A stretch of 64,000 bases of DNA from assembly GCF_009884975.1 (NCBI RefSeq), contig NZ_CP041970.1, positions 1,302,001 to 1,366,000 on the forward strand, read 5' to 3'. Under the pieces are notes generated by a model, which searched no databases, was not told where the DNA came from, and was given only the letters and a program-made list of their open reading frames with translations. Positions 36,451-45,681 of the stretch are shown here, piece by piece. This DNA is from Acinetobacter dispersus (GTDB taxonomy: Bacteria; Pseudomonadota; Gammaproteobacteria; Pseudomonadales; Moraxellaceae). A program made the translations under genes and the position numbers. Numbering within the stretch: the first letter of the stretch is position 1; each line of letters begins with the position of its first letter.

Positions 36451-37092
36451 ATGTCTGATATTTGCTATCCAAGCTGTGCTAAACCTCAAACTCGCCGCGG
36501 AGAAGAACGTCGTCTCGCACTATTATTGTGCGCAACCGATTTATTCCTAGAAAAAGGTTATGAGGCAGTCTCTTTGGATGATATCGTCAACCATGCAGGT
36601 GGTTCAAAAACATCTATTTATAAATATTTTGGCAATAAAGAAGGCCTATTTACTGCAATTTGTGATTATCGTAGAGAAGTTTTCTTTAAAGGCGTTTGTT
36701 TTCCTTATACACCTGAAAAACCTGATTTAAGAAGTTATCTCACACAAACCCTGCAACGTTTTTATCACCACATTATTCAACCTGAAAATATTGCCTTCAT
36801 GCGGATGTTTACCGAGCAAACCCAAAAAGATGCACAGCTCGCGCATTATTTTTATGATCAATGTGCACTCAACATTCAAAATACCATTGCTTTTGCACTA
36901 GAGCATGCCCATAACAGCGGTGAGATTTATTGTACGAAACCCCAATTCTCCTCAACCATGTATTTTGGCATTTTACGTGATGTCGAGTGGCGTAATCTAA
37001 TGGGTTTAGATGTACCAGCAGATGATGCTGAAATCATTGATTATATTAACTATTCTGTAGATTTATTTTTAAAAGCCCACCAAAAGGTCTAA
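36451..37092 (+). CDS. TetR/AcrR family regulator
   Basis: A 213-residue repressor-type protein. The N-terminal helix-turn-helix is clear: RRLALLLCATDLFLEKGYEAVSLDDIVNHAGGSKTSIYKYFGNKEGLF (residues about 20-67). The rest is a helical ligand domain without an assignable ligand; it resembles the AefR-like C-terminal type. The neighbours (ntrC upstream, argF downstream) do not reveal a target. A palindrome in its own promoter suggests autoregulation. Confidence 0.85.
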   Translation: MSDICYPSCAKPQTRRGEERRLALLLCATDLFLEKGYEAVSLDDIVNHAGGSKTSIYKYFGNKEGLFTAICDYRREVFFKGVCFPYTPEKPDLRSYLTQTLQRFYHHIIQPENIAFMRMFTEQTQKDAQLAHYFYDQCALNIQNTIAFALEHAHNSGEIYCTKPQFSSTMYFGILRDVEWRNLMGLDVPADDAEIIDYINYSVDLFLKAHQKV

Positions 37093-37203
37093 TTCTTTTG
37101 CTTTTTTTTGCGCGTATAGTATAGTATTCAATTCCTTTTTTTTCACACCCATTAATCATCACTTAATTATTGTTTTTATTCAATAATTATTGGGGGAGCA
37201 AAT

Positions 37204-38124
37204 ATGGCGCTTCGGCATTTTCTTACTTTACGAGACCTATCCTCTTTAGAATTGCAGCGTATTTTAGATCGCGCACAAGAACTTAAACGCATGCAACATA
37301 GCAATACGGTCTATCAACCTTTTGCTGGTAAAGTTTTGGGAATGATTTTCGAGAAATCGAGCACACGTACGCGTATTTCTTTTGAAGCAGGTATTTGCCA
37401 GTTTGGTGGTAACGCAATTTTTCTTTCACCACGCGACACGCAATTAGGGCGTGGTGAACCGATTGAAGATTCTGCACGTGTCATTTCGAGCATGCTCGAT
37501 ATCGTCATGATTCGTACTTTCGGTCACGATATTGTAGAGCGTTTTGCATCTTACTCGACGGTACCGGTCATCAATGGTCTGACTGATGATCACCACCCTT
37601 GTCAGTTGCTTGCTGATTTGCAAACCTTCCAAGAACACCGAGGCAGCATTGAAGGTAAAACCGTTGCATGGATTGGTGACGGTAACAATATGTGTAACTC
37701 ATATATTGAAGCGGCACATATGATGGGCTTTAAGCTTAAAATCGCATCACCTGAAGGTTATGAACCACAAGCAAGATTCCTCACTGAGTTTGCTGATTGC
37801 GTAGAAGTCTTCAATAAAGCTGAAGATGCAGCTGTCAATGCAGATCTCATCGTGACGGATGTTTGGGCTAGCATGGGTCAGGAAGAAGAACAGAAGTTAC
37901 GTGAAAAAGCATTCTCAGATTTCCAAGTTAATGAAAAACTTATGGACTTGGCACACCCTGATTGCTTATTCATGCACTGCTTGCCTGCGCACCGTGGTGA
38001 AGAGATTTCAGAAAATATGTTAGACCACAAAAATGCTGTGGTTTGGGACGAAGCAGAAAACCGTTTGCATGCTCAAAAAGCGTTGATGGAATTCTTACTG
38101 AATGAGAATCTGAAAAAAGACTAA
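37204..38124 (+). CDS. argF: Ornithine carbamoyltransferase
   Basis: A 306-residue enzyme making citrulline from ornithine and carbamoyl phosphate in arginine synthesis. It shows the carbamoyl-phosphate motif [13 protein letters not shown] near residues 46-58, [31 protein letters not shown] (ornithine binding) and the catalytic-Cys motif [22 protein letters not shown] precedes the ATG. It is a single-gene unit closed by a terminator. Confidence 0.96.
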   Translation: MALRHFLTLRDLSSLELQRILDRAQELKRMQHSNTVYQPFAGKVLGMIFEKSSTRTRISFEAGICQFGGNAIFLSPRDTQLGRGEPIEDSARVISSMLDIVMIRTFGHDIVERFASYSTVPVINGLTDDHHPCQLLADLQTFQEHRGSIEGKTVAWIGDGNNMCNSYIEAAHMMGFKLKIASPEGYEPQARFLTEFADCVEVFNKAEDAAVNADLIVTDVWASMGQEEEQKLREKAFSDFQVNEKLMDLAHPDCLFMHCLPAHRGEEISENMLDHKNAVVWDEAENRLHAQKALMEFLLNENLKKD

Positions 38125-38130
38125 GTTTTA

Positions 38131-38158
38131 AAAAACAGCATCATTCGATGCTGTTTTT
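38131..38158 (+). terminator. Intrinsic terminator of argF
   Basis: AAAAACAGCATC (38131-38142), an ATTC loop and GATGCTGTTTTT (38147-38158) form a 12-bp stem with a T tail, 6 bases after the argF stop. Confidence 0.9.
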
Positions 38159-38268
38159 ATTTGTGTGTTCTAAATTGAACACCCGAATAAAAACACTTAT
38201 AGTAAGACAAGCCCATTAGATTAAGTTTCTCATGATATGAGAACTTCACTCAACACACAGCGGATGTT

Positions 38269-38793
38269 ATGACTTCACTCGAACAAGCCTTATCTCAAAT
38301 ACCAAGCTTTTCTTTGGTGCATGAGCATCTGTTTAGCTCTGCTCAACCGACTGCTGAGCAACTGCAACAGATCAAAGAATATGGTTGCAGTACTGTCATT
38401 AATCTTGCGACCAGCAAATCAGATAACCATCTATCTGAGCAAGATCAAATTTGTTTAGACTTGGGATTAAACTACATTCATATTCCAATCGGCTGGGATG
38501 TACCTTGCTCTGAACAATGTCTTTTTGTTTTAGATCTCATTGATCATCTAGTTCAAAATGAAATTATTTGGCTACATTGCGACGATAATATGCGTGTCAG
38601 TAGTTTGATGTATCTCTATCGCCAATTCTATATGAATATCGACCTACCAACCGCCCAAGAACTTTTACACCAAATTTGGGAACCGAACGAAACTTGGACA
38701 GGCTTAATTCATAGCATTACTTTACAACTGCAAGGTCGTAAAGCAACACAAGAACTTGAACAGTCATTAATAAACAGCAATCATTTTGCTTGA
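38269..38793 (+). CDS. Dual-specificity/tyrosine phosphatase-like protein
   Basis: A 174-residue cytoplasmic protein of the bacterial DSP/PTP-like family. The fold signs are LFSSAQPTAEQLQQIKEYGCSTVINLATSKSD (residues about 21-52) and the phosphatase loop WLHCDDNMRVSSLMYLYRQFY near residue 100. The loop reads Cys-x4-Arg rather than the standard Cys-x5-Arg, so activity is uncertain; related bacterial proteins I recall share the short spacing. The substrate is unknown. It ends inside the 3 prime end of ispF on the other strand (13-base overlap). Confidence 0.75.
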   Translation: MTSLEQALSQIPSFSLVHEHLFSSAQPTAEQLQQIKEYGCSTVINLATSKSDNHLSEQDQICLDLGLNYIHIPIGWDVPCSEQCLFVLDLIDHLVQNEIIWLHCDDNMRVSSLMYLYRQFYMNIDLPTAQELLHQIWEPNETWTGLIHSITLQLQGRKATQELEQSLINSNHFA

Positions 38794-39272
38794 TGCGAAA
38801 TTAACACCGTTGCCGTTGCCAAGATCCCTTCTTGGCGACCAGTAAATCCTAATTTTTCAGTTGTTGTGGCTTTAATGCTAATTTGAGTCACATCCACATC
38901 TAATACATCCGCAATACTTTGACGCATTTCTAAATTATGCTTCGCTAATTTAGGGCGTTCACAAGCCACCGTAATGTCTGCATTATTCAGCTGATAGCCA
39001 CGATCTAAAATCAATTGATAGACATGTTTGAGTAACAAACGACTATCTGCACCTTTGTATTCAGGGTCTGTATCTGGAAAATGCTGACCAATATCACCGA
39101 GTGCTAACGCGCCCAACAAGGCATCACTCAGCGCATGTAATACCACATCCCCATCCGAATGTGCCTTTAAACCATGCGTATGTGGAATTTGGACACCTGC
39201 CAAAGTAACAAAATCACCTCCTTCGAACGCATGCACATCCATCCCTTGTCCAATCCGAATTTGAGCAACCAT
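38781..39272 (-). CDS. ispF: 2-C-methyl-D-erythritol 2,4-cyclodiphosphate synthase
   Basis: A 163-residue trimeric enzyme of the non-mevalonate isoprenoid path. Zinc ligands are in GQGMDVHAFEGGD (DxH) and HSDGDVVLHALSDALLGA; the C-terminal signature is ISIKATTTEKLGFTGRQEGI. It stands alone rather than next to ispD. Its end overlaps the phosphatase-like gene on the other strand by 13 bases. Confidence 0.95.
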   Translation of the reverse strand: MVAQIRIGQGMDVHAFEGGDFVTLAGVQIPHTHGLKAHSDGDVVLHALSDALLGALALGDIGQHFPDTDPEYKGADSRLLLKHVYQLILDRGYQLNNADITVACERPKLAKHNLEMRQSIADVLDVDVTQISIKATTTEKLGFTGRQEGILATATVLISHQAK

Positions 39273-39370
39273 ATGATTTTCCTTTTACAATATACCGAAC
39301 AAATCTTGTATTCAGGCTTTCTATTTCGCTATAGTACGTTGAGCAAATTAGACTGAAAGTATAAGTGATT

Positions 39371-40018
39371 ATGCTGTTTAACACTGTAAGAAATCAATTA
39401 AAGAAATCTGGCTACATCATCACATTGAGTTGTTTTTGCTCAACATTTGCCTATGCGGAATCAATTGACTGTACAAGCAAGGATTTGGAAGCGCAAAAAA
39501 TCTGCTCTAAGCAATATAAAGAGCAGCGTCTGAAGCTCAACGCCAAATTTTTAACCGCTTATTTGGTGACCGATGCCCCATTACAGTTATTACATGACAC
39601 CCAAACTCTGTGGCTGAATCAAGTACAGCAGTGCAAAAGCAAAAGCTGTTATCAGCAGCAATTTGATGCACGTTTGGATGATTTGAATTTTTATACCTCA
39701 ATGAACCAAACCTTGACACAGCATTATTTGAAATATGAGCACGGTAAACTAGCAGCTCAACCTGTGCATTTACAGATCCATCAATTGGATAAGGATAAAC
39801 TCAAAATAGAAGGCACTGCATACCGCAATCCCAATAATCGTCTAGAAACTCAAACCTTGTCTTTATTGGCATATAGTACGCCTGAACAAAAAGACCAAAT
39901 CATTGATAATGAAAAAAAATGCCAATATCAGTTTGATTTTCAAAAAACCTTATTGATTATTAAATCTGCACAAAAAGATTGTGGCAGATTTACAGGTATC
40001 TACCGCCTCTACGATTAA
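39371..40018 (+). CDS. Secreted LprI/DUF1311-like protein
   Basis: A 215-residue exported protein. A signal peptide (KKSGYIITLSCFCSTFAYAES) is followed by a Cys-rich LprI-like region: IDCTSKDLEAQKICSKQYKEQRLKLNAKFLTAY ... LWLNQVQQCKSKSCYQQQFDARLDDL. That pattern of paired Cys, an LNxxY-type helix and a W before the second Cys pair is typical of DUF1311 proteins, some of which inhibit lysozyme. The C-terminal half (residues about 130-215) is a separate beta-rich part with two more Cys. The ATG at 39371 is preferred over a GTG two codons earlier; the ribosome site is weak. Confidence 0.65.
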   Translation: MLFNTVRNQLKKSGYIITLSCFCSTFAYAESIDCTSKDLEAQKICSKQYKEQRLKLNAKFLTAYLVTDAPLQLLHDTQTLWLNQVQQCKSKSCYQQQFDARLDDLNFYTSMNQTLTQHYLKYEHGKLAAQPVHLQIHQLDKDKLKIEGTAYRNPNNRLETQTLSLLAYSTPEQKDQIIDNEKKCQYQFDFQKTLLIIKSAQKDCGRFTGIYRLYD

Positions 40019-40032
40019 TGCTCTTAACATTT

Positions 40033-40060
40033 AAAAGCCGATGTTTTCACATCGGCTTTT
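40033..40060. terminator. Bidirectional terminator
   Basis: AAAAGCCGATGT (40033-40044), a TTTC loop and ACATCGGCTTTT (40049-40060) form a 12-bp stem between the convergent LprI-like gene and dadA. Confidence 0.9.
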
Positions 40061-40065
40061 TTGAT

Positions 40066-41310
40066 TCAGCTTGGGAATTTTTCTGCAATCTCTTGGCTAA
40101 TCAATACCGCTGTTGCCGCAGACAAAGTCCAGCCCAAATGTCCATGTCCAGTGTTATAAAACACTCGTGGTTGCTTACCCTGTTTTACCACAGGCAGCAT
40201 GTTCGGCATCATTGGACGCAAACCTGCCCACGGCACAACATGCTCAGTTGAAATATCAAAGTTTTGGTTGACCCAATTAATTAAAGGCTGGATACGATCT
40301 GCACGAATATCTCGGTTATATCCATTAAACTCAGCGGTACCTGCAATACGTAAACGATCAGCACCGAGGCGAGAGGTCACAATCTTGGCACTTTCATCAA
40401 GTAAGCTCACCCACGGCGCATTTTTTACACTACGCTCATCTTTCAGCTGCACGGTAATTGAATAGCCTTTGACAGGATAAACATTCACACTATCACCGAG
40501 CATATCGGCTAATTGGTAACTTCCTACACCACCACAAACCAAAACTAAATCGGCAATAATTTCAGTGATTCCATCCGAGCTTGGATTAACATTTTCGGAA
40601 CTGTTTTTGCAGTGGACAACCGCTTTGTCTTGCGTAAATTTGACATCAACAACATCTAAGCCAAAACGATATTTCACACCATTTTGCTGAGTTTTTTCAG
40701 CCAAGCCAACAGAGAATTTATGAATATCTCCTGTTGCATCCCCAGCCGTGTAATACCCCCCAAAATAATCACCTGTTAGTGTGGGTTCAATGGCTCTCAT
40801 TTCGTCAGGTGTAATCGCATTTCGTTCAAGCTTTCCTTCAACCAACACATCATTGACCTTTTTGGCAATCTCATAGTCTTCCTTGGTGTGATACATATGT
40901 AAAATGCCGCGCTTTTCCAAATCAAACGAGATACTTTCTTTTTCTGCAATCTCAAACAAGCGTTGTCTCGCCAAAAGCGCCAAACGTACGGTCTCAATGG
41001 TATTGGCTTTATAGTTTTTAATATGCGTTAAGAACTCAATCAACCAGCGATATTTATGTGCACTAAAGGATGGATTGAGCAATAAAGGTGCATCCTTTTT
41101 ACTCATCCATTTAATACCTTTAAGTACGGTTGCCTTTTGATTCCAAACCTCGGCGTTACAGGCAGACAACTGCCCGCCATTGGCAAAAGACGTTTCCATG
41201 GCTGGAAAGAGATGACGATCAATCACCGTCACCTCATAGCCTAATTTATTTAATTCATAGGCAGACGTTACACCCGTAATCCCCGCACCAATGACAACAA
41301 CATGTGGCAT
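40066..41310 (-). CDS. dadA: D-amino acid dehydrogenase, glycine-riboswitch controlled
   Basis: A 414-residue FAD-dependent D-amino acid dehydrogenase (DadA family). It oxidatively deaminates D-amino acids at the inner membrane, feeding electrons to quinone. It shows HVVVIGAGITGVTSAYELNK (FAD Rossmann motif), SFANGGQLSACNAEVW, GGYYTAGDATGDIHKFSVGLAE and the C-terminal YNTGHGHLGWTLSAATA. AGGAG lies 7 bases from the ATG. The 5 prime leader carries a tandem glycine riboswitch, so the physiological substrate may be glycine or a related amino acid; that is inference. No alanine racemase gene is adjacent. Confidence 0.92.
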   Translation of the reverse strand: MPHVVVIGAGITGVTSAYELNKLGYEVTVIDRHLFPAMETSFANGGQLSACNAEVWNQKATVLKGIKWMSKKDAPLLLNPSFSAHKYRWLIEFLTHIKNYKANTIETVRLALLARQRLFEIAEKESISFDLEKRGILHMYHTKEDYEIAKKVNDVLVEGKLERNAITPDEMRAIEPTLTGDYFGGYYTAGDATGDIHKFSVGLAEKTQQNGVKYRFGLDVVDVKFTQDKAVVHCKNSSENVNPSSDGITEIIADLVLVCGGVGSYQLADMLGDSVNVYPVKGYSITVQLKDERSVKNAPWVSLLDESAKIVTSRLGADRLRIAGTAEFNGYNRDIRADRIQPLINWVNQNFDISTEHVVPWAGLRPMMPNMLPVVKQGKQPRVFYNTGHGHLGWTLSAATAVLISQEIAEKFPS

Positions 41311-41321
41311 AGCAAACTCCT

Positions 41322-41340
41322 AGAAATGCATAACATTTCT
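41322..41340 (-). promoter_or_regulatory. Hairpin next to the dadA ribosome site
   Basis: On the minus strand AGAAATG (41340-41334) pairs with CATTTCT (41328-41322), directly before the AGGAG of dadA. It sits between the riboswitch and the start codon and has no T run. A translational rather than terminator-type expression platform is plausible. Confidence 0.4.
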
Positions 41341-41361
41341 CAATGCATAGCCCCATCTGTC

Positions 41362-41569
41362 ATGGTACCTGAGAGTTTTGGCAGATGATTACCAATTAAT
41401 CATTAAGCCTTCCCCTTCGGTGAGTGTTTATCATAGAAGAAAAATATTGTTAATTTCTACAAGTTGAGCACTGCTCTCCAGATTGTATTTCTATTATTAC
41501 AGTCCTTCTGCCTGAGAGTTTCCGGGGTCGTTGCTCCTTCGGCGAGTTCATTGAAGAACTTCTCTCCCG
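41362..41569 (-). ncRNA. Tandem glycine riboswitch
   Basis: Read on the minus strand, two glycine-aptamer signatures follow each other. Aptamer 1 (about 41569-41508) has GGGAGAGAAG, GCCGAAGGAGCAA and AAACTCTCAGGCA. Aptamer 2 (about 41482-41362) has CTGGAGAGCAG, ACCGAAGGGGAAGG and AAAACTCTCAGGT. The GGAGAG / CCGAAGG / CTCTCAGG order is the hallmark of the gcvT-type glycine riboswitch, and the tandem layout is its cooperative form. It lies in the dadA leader, about 50 bases before the start codon. Confidence 0.92.
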
Positions 41570-41680
41570 CAATAATATTTATATCCTTATAAGCAATATA
41601 TATGCCGCCTAAAAATACCGACACTAAATTCTTGTAATTGTTTGTAGGTGAAGAAGTGTTCTATTTCAAGTTACTTAAGC

Positions 41681-41708
41681 AATAAAAAAGCAGACTCAAA
41701 GTCTGCTT
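41681..41708 (-). terminator. Terminator of the 42.2-kb unknown gene
   Basis: On the minus strand AAGCAGAC (41708-41701) pairs with GTCTGCTT (41695-41688) and is followed by a T run, 8 bases past the stop of the gene ending at 41716. Confidence 0.85.
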
Positions 41709-41715
41709 GCAAATA

Positions 41716-42273
41716 TTAAAATTTACATTGCAAAATTTGCTCAGAAAACTGTCCTTTCCAAAGTTCACGCAATGTTGGTAAATAGAATTTTTCCCCAATC
41801 ATCACCAACTCTGCATCAATCAGCGCATGAATTTCATGCATCAACACATAATCCAAAGCAATAAGTGATAATTGCGGCTGACTTTGGGTAATTTGCTTAC
41901 GTCTAACTTGTGCTTTTTTTACTAGTTCATTGGCAAAGTTTTTGTCTTTATAGGTGGTGATCGCACTTAAACGCAGCTCGATAATTCCCCAACCTTCCAA
42001 TAATTTTTTAAATGTCTCAAAGTCTTTTGATGTTGCTTCCCATGTTACATTTTCTAAATTACTGTCCTCAGGTAGTACGGGCAATAATAAATCTGCAGTG
42101 CTCGGAAAGATTTTCTTTAAATTCAACAGAAACTTAACAGGATTTTCATTAGGAAGATCAGAAAATTGGATGTTGGTTTGGGTATCTGTTAAATAAATAT
42201 TCAGCATAATGAAGCAACAATCAGGTAAATCAAAACTATATTGTACGCAGTTCACTTTATAAAAACTACTCAT
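41716..42273 (-). CDS. Hypothetical protein, 185 residues
   Basis: I do not recognise this gene. The ATG at 42273 has AGGGA about 7 bases upstream and gives 185 residues. There is no signal peptide or clear membrane span. The middle is lysine-rich and helical (FANELVKKAQVRRKQITQSQPQ), followed by LSLIALDYVLMHEIHALIDAELVMIGEKFYLPTLREL. The HEIHA segment superficially recalls HExxH, but it reads H-E-I-H-A, so it is not a zinc protease motif. It follows fumC in the same direction, separated by a terminator-like hairpin that also covers its ribosome site. Confidence 0.7.
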   Translation of the reverse strand: MSSFYKVNCVQYSFDLPDCCFIMLNIYLTDTQTNIQFSDLPNENPVKFLLNLKKIFPSTADLLLPVLPEDSNLENVTWEATSKDFETFKKLLEGWGIIELRLSAITTYKDKNFANELVKKAQVRRKQITQSQPQLSLIALDYVLMHEIHALIDAELVMIGEKFYLPTLRELWKGQFSEQILQCKF

Positions 42274-42307
42274 AAAAAATCCCTCTATCAACAGAAGGAT
42301 TTTTTAC
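42274..42307 (-). terminator. Hairpin between fumC and the downstream gene
   Basis: AAAAAATCC and GGATTTTTT form a 9-bp inverted repeat. On the minus strand it lies about 15 bases after the fumC stop and ends in a T run, so it can terminate fumC. It also encloses the ribosome site of the next gene. Confidence 0.6.
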
Positions 42308-42321
42308 TTCATCTATAAAGC

Positions 42322-43716
42322 TTACTTACTATTCGGTGACACCATATTTTCAGGCTTAACCACTTCATCAAATTGTTCAGCAGTCACTAAACCCAGTTCA
42401 ACCGCGACTTGCTTTAAGGTTTTATTTTCCTTATAAGCCGTTTTCGCAACTTTGGCAGAGTTTTCATAGCCAATCACAGGATTCAATGCAGTGACCAACA
42501 TCAATGAGTTATGTAAGAAGTGATCGATCTTGTCACGATTTGGCTCAATACCCACTGCACAGTGATCGTTAAAGCTATTGCATGCATCGCCCAACAACTG
42601 AATCGATTGCAGTAAGTTATAAGCAATCACGGGCATAAATACATTGAGCTCAAAGTTACCAGATGCACCTGCAACATTAATAGTTGTGTCATTTCCCAAA
42701 ACTTGAGCAACAACCATCGTCATCGCTTCACTTTGAGTCGGATTAACTTTACCTGGCATGATGCTTGAACCAGGTTCATTTTCCGGAATACGTATTTCAC
42801 CGAATCCACAGCGTGGACCACTTGCCAGCCAACGAATATCGTTGGCAATTTTATTTAAGCTTACAGCAAGTGTTTTTAATGCACCTGATGCAAACACAGC
42901 AGCATCGCGCCCAGCCAATGCTTCAAATTTATTCGGTGCTGTCACGAATGGCAGACCAGTTAATTCAGCTAATTGCTCCGCTGCTTTAACCGCATAATCT
43001 GGATGTGCATTTAATCCAGTACCAACCGCTGTCCCACCCAAAGGCAATTCATATAAACCAGACAGTGCTTGCTGTAAACGCTTCAAGCCATGCTCTAATT
43101 GTGAAACATAACCACTAAATTCTTGGCCCAAAGTCAAAGGTGTCGCATCTTGTAAATGGGTACGGCCAATTTTGACGATATCATCAAATTCTTCTGACTT
43201 ACGCTGTAATGTATGTTTTAGCTTCGCAACAGCTGGAATGAGTAATTCATTAATTTGAATACTTGCAGCCACATGGATTGCGGTTGGGAATGAGTCATTG
43301 GTTGATTGTGCGCGATTGACATGATCATTTGGATGAACTGGTTTTTGTGCACCCAATACTTGGCCTAATTTCTGATTGGCAATATTGGCAATCACTTCAT
43401 TACAGTTCATATTGCTTTGCGTACCAGAACCAGTTTGCCAAACCACTAATGGAAATTGCGAATCCCATTGTCCAGCAATCACTTCTTCAGCAGCACCAAC
43501 GATATATTGGCTTAAATCTTCAGGAAGTTGTTTTAATTCAGCATTGGTAATAGCAGCAGCTTTTTTCACCAAACCCATTGCTCGAATCATGGCACGTGGC
43601 AAGCGTTCTTGACCAATCTTAAAGTTTTGTAAACTTCGTTGCGTTTGCGCACCCCATAAGGCTTCATTCGGGACCTCAATGTCACCCATTGTGTCGTGTT
43701 CAATTCGCATTTGCAT
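42322..43716 (-). CDS. fumC: Class II fumarate hydratase FumC
   Basis: A 464-residue iron-independent fumarase converting fumarate to malate in the TCA cycle. It shows [26 protein letters not shown] at the start, [36 protein letters not shown] (catalytic His) and the superfamily signature [15 protein letters not shown]. The ATG at 43716 has AGAGG 6 bases upstream; a TTG two codons earlier is unlikely. The unknown gene downstream is separated by a hairpin. Confidence 0.96.
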   Translation of the reverse strand: MQMRIEHDTMGDIEVPNEALWGAQTQRSLQNFKIGQERLPRAMIRAMGLVKKAAAITNAELKQLPEDLSQYIVGAAEEVIAGQWDSQFPLVVWQTGSGTQSNMNCNEVIANIANQKLGQVLGAQKPVHPNDHVNRAQSTNDSFPTAIHVAASIQINELLIPAVAKLKHTLQRKSEEFDDIVKIGRTHLQDATPLTLGQEFSGYVSQLEHGLKRLQQALSGLYELPLGGTAVGTGLNAHPDYAVKAAEQLAELTGLPFVTAPNKFEALAGRDAAVFASGALKTLAVSLNKIANDIRWLASGPRCGFGEIRIPENEPGSSIMPGKVNPTQSEAMTMVVAQVLGNDTTINVAGASGNFELNVFMPVIAYNLLQSIQLLGDACNSFNDHCAVGIEPNRDKIDHFLHNSLMLVTALNPVIGYENSAKVAKTAYKENKTLKQVAVELGLVTAEQFDEVVKPENMVSPNSK

Positions 43717-43831
43717 AAACAACCTCTACTCTATTTGGTTAAAGTTCTCACGGGCTGAAGCAAAGTGATGCTTTGGCTAGTTGCCGTTATCCTAATCAAA
43801 GCAGATATAATTGTAAATAAGAATCATTATC

Positions 43832-44839
43832 CTAATTACCTTTTAAGGTATTTAGATAAAAGCGCCATTCATCTTCAATCATCTGCGCTAAAGGTCGTTT
43901 AGGCGACCAGTTAAGAATTTTCTCTGCCTTATCAATGATTGCACCTAATTGGGCAATCTCATCATGCTGAAATACTGCGGGCTGAACATGCACTTTCGCC
44001 TGAGTCACTTTCTCAATTTCATTTAATAAGTTTTGAATCGAGGTCAGTTGTGAATGTGCAATATTAAATGACTCCATACAGTTGTTCTGGGAACTTATCC
44101 AATTTAGGGTCATTAAAATGGCATCACATGCATCTAAAACATGCAGAAAGCTTCTTTCAACAGTTCCATCAATAGTCGGAGCCTGATTCTGCAATTCAAT
44201 ACATTCACGCTGCATAGCGGCAACTTGTAAAGCCAATGGCACGATATTCTTAGGCAGTTGAGTAACAAATTCGCCTAATACACCATGCTCAAATGCACCA
44301 ACAATGTTGGACAACCGCAAATTTACAATCCTCCACTCGGGATCCACACGATATGTATCTGCAATAATATCTTCAACCATTTGCTGAGATCGAACGTAAG
44401 GATTGGAGTATTTATAATTAAACTCAGTCTCTTCCTTAAGTTCAGCACTTGATTGGCCATAAACCGCTAAACTAGACAAATTGATTAACTGTCTGACTCC
44501 CATGCGTTGCATTGCTCTTAATAAGCTCATGATGCTGCTAACATTATCATTATAATATTCAAGAGGTTTTAGAGCCGATTCTTCTAATGATTTAAAACTG
44601 GCGGTATGGATAACAGTATCAATTGAATACTGCTCAAACACTTTATTCAGGGCTGGTGTATTACGAACATCAAGCTTCGCGAATGGGATATACATTCCTG
44701 AAATATATTCCAGACGTTCCAAGGTCTGCAAGGTGGAATTGGCTAAGTTATCTACAATGACAATCTCTTGCCCATGAGCCAATAAACTCAAAGCAATGTG
44801 TGAACCGATAAAGCCTAAACCACCTGTCACCAAAATCAT
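43832..44839 (-). CDS. NAD-dependent epimerase/dehydratase, active-site Lys replaced
   Basis: A 335-residue extended-SDR protein related to UDP-glucose 4-epimerase. The NAD motif is ILVTGGLGFIGSHIALSLL (GxxGxxG, residues 2-20). NLSSLAVYGQS near 120-130 keeps the catalytic Ser, and Y148 is in SNPYVRSQQMVED. The YxxxK pair reads Y148-V-R-S-Q152, so the Lys that lowers the Tyr pKa is Gln here. Substrate turnover is therefore doubtful; it may bind NAD or act as a scaffold. It is divergent from tusD; the start codons are only 70 bases apart. Confidence 0.8.
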   Translation of the reverse strand: MILVTGGLGFIGSHIALSLLAHGQEIVIVDNLANSTLQTLERLEYISGMYIPFAKLDVRNTPALNKVFEQYSIDTVIHTASFKSLEESALKPLEYYNDNVSSIMSLLRAMQRMGVRQLINLSSLAVYGQSSAELKEETEFNYKYSNPYVRSQQMVEDIIADTYRVDPEWRIVNLRLSNIVGAFEHGVLGEFVTQLPKNIVPLALQVAAMQRECIELQNQAPTIDGTVERSFLHVLDACDAILMTLNWISSQNNCMESFNIAHSQLTSIQNLLNEIEKVTQAKVHVQPAVFQHDEIAQLGAIIDKAEKILNWSPKRPLAQMIEDEWRFYLNTLKGN

Positions 44840-44907
44840 TGTATACTTACCTTCCCTTAAATCTGTCCATCATCATTTTTGCCAATTATGACCATAGTGA
44901 ATATTCC

Positions 44908-45276
44908 ATGAGTACACTACTGCTAATTACTTCTGCGCCTACATCCATTATGGCTTGGCATGCTTTTGGTTTAGCTCAAGCTTTACAAAGTAAGCATGAA
45001 GAATTTCGTGTCTTCTTTTACCAAGATGGTGTTCAGGTCGCGAATGACTTACAGTGGTTTCCTGATGATCAACGCAATCTAAAACAAGAATGGCAAAAGC
45101 TTGGCATCCGACTCCCTGTCTGTGTCAGTGCTGCCCTTGCTCGGGGAATCACTGATGCGGACAATGCAAAACGTCATTCACTCCAACAGCACAACTTAGC
45201 CAATAGTTTTGAATTGGTTGGTCTCGGAGAGCTTGCTGACGCAGTGCAAAGCTGTTCTCGATTAATTCAATTTTAA
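44908..45276 (+). CDS. tusD: tRNA 2-thiouridine sulfur-relay protein TusD
   Basis: A 122-residue DsrE-fold protein that accepts sulfur from TusA and passes it on to TusE in making 2-thiouridine at the tRNA wobble position. It shows LLLITSAPTSIMAWHAFGLAQAL at the start. The active Cys is in RLPVCVSAALARGITD, the TusD pattern. The ATG at 44908 gives the family length; a longer frame to 44839 is not supported. The ribosome site is weak. Confidence 0.88.
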   Translation: MSTLLLITSAPTSIMAWHAFGLAQALQSKHEEFRVFFYQDGVQVANDLQWFPDDQRNLKQEWQKLGIRLPVCVSAALARGITDADNAKRHSLQQHNLANSFELVGLGELADAVQSCSRLIQF

Positions 45277-45319
45277 TTAAAGTTCTTTACTAGAGTGTTG
45301 CTTTGAAAAGGTAAATTGT

Positions 45320-45670
45320 GTGAAATCTGTACTCGTCATCCTAACGCAACCTAACTTAACAAGTTTGCAAGTCAATGAAAGCTTGTCCGCAACTATGGTT
45401 TTAGCAACCTTTGGTATTTCTGTCAAAGTATTATTAAAGTCTGCGGCTCTTAGCTTATTAAACAATAATTTAGAATTTGATCAATTTAAACACGAGTTCA
45501 AAATTGCAGCCAATATGGTCGAAAGTTTCGAGTTCTACGATTTAACTCCAATTCTAATTGAATCTAAAAATCAAGAACTTAGCATAGTTAAAAATACCGA
45601 TCAGGACATTGAATTTATTGATATGAATCCTGAGTTTATTCAATCATTTGATCATATTCTGTATTGGTAA
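45320..45670 (+). CDS. tusC: tRNA 2-thiouridine sulfur-relay protein TusC
   Basis: A 116-residue DsrF/TusC-type subunit of the TusBCD heterohexamer. The N-terminal strand SVLVILTQPNLTSLQVNESLSATMVLATFG is of the DsrE fold. The end is FDHILYW. It has no catalytic Cys, as expected for TusC. It sits 43 bases after tusD and its stop overlaps an alternative frame of tusB by a few bases. Confidence 0.82.
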   Translation: MKSVLVILTQPNLTSLQVNESLSATMVLATFGISVKVLLKSAALSLLNNNLEFDQFKHEFKIAANMVESFEFYDLTPILIESKNQELSIVKNTDQDIEFIDMNPEFIQSFDHILYW

Positions 45671-45681
45671 GGTGTCTCGCT

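Noticed and set aside
41716..42273. Zinc protease motif in the unknown 185-residue protein
   Set aside because: The sequence is HEIHA, which lacks the second His spacing of HExxH.
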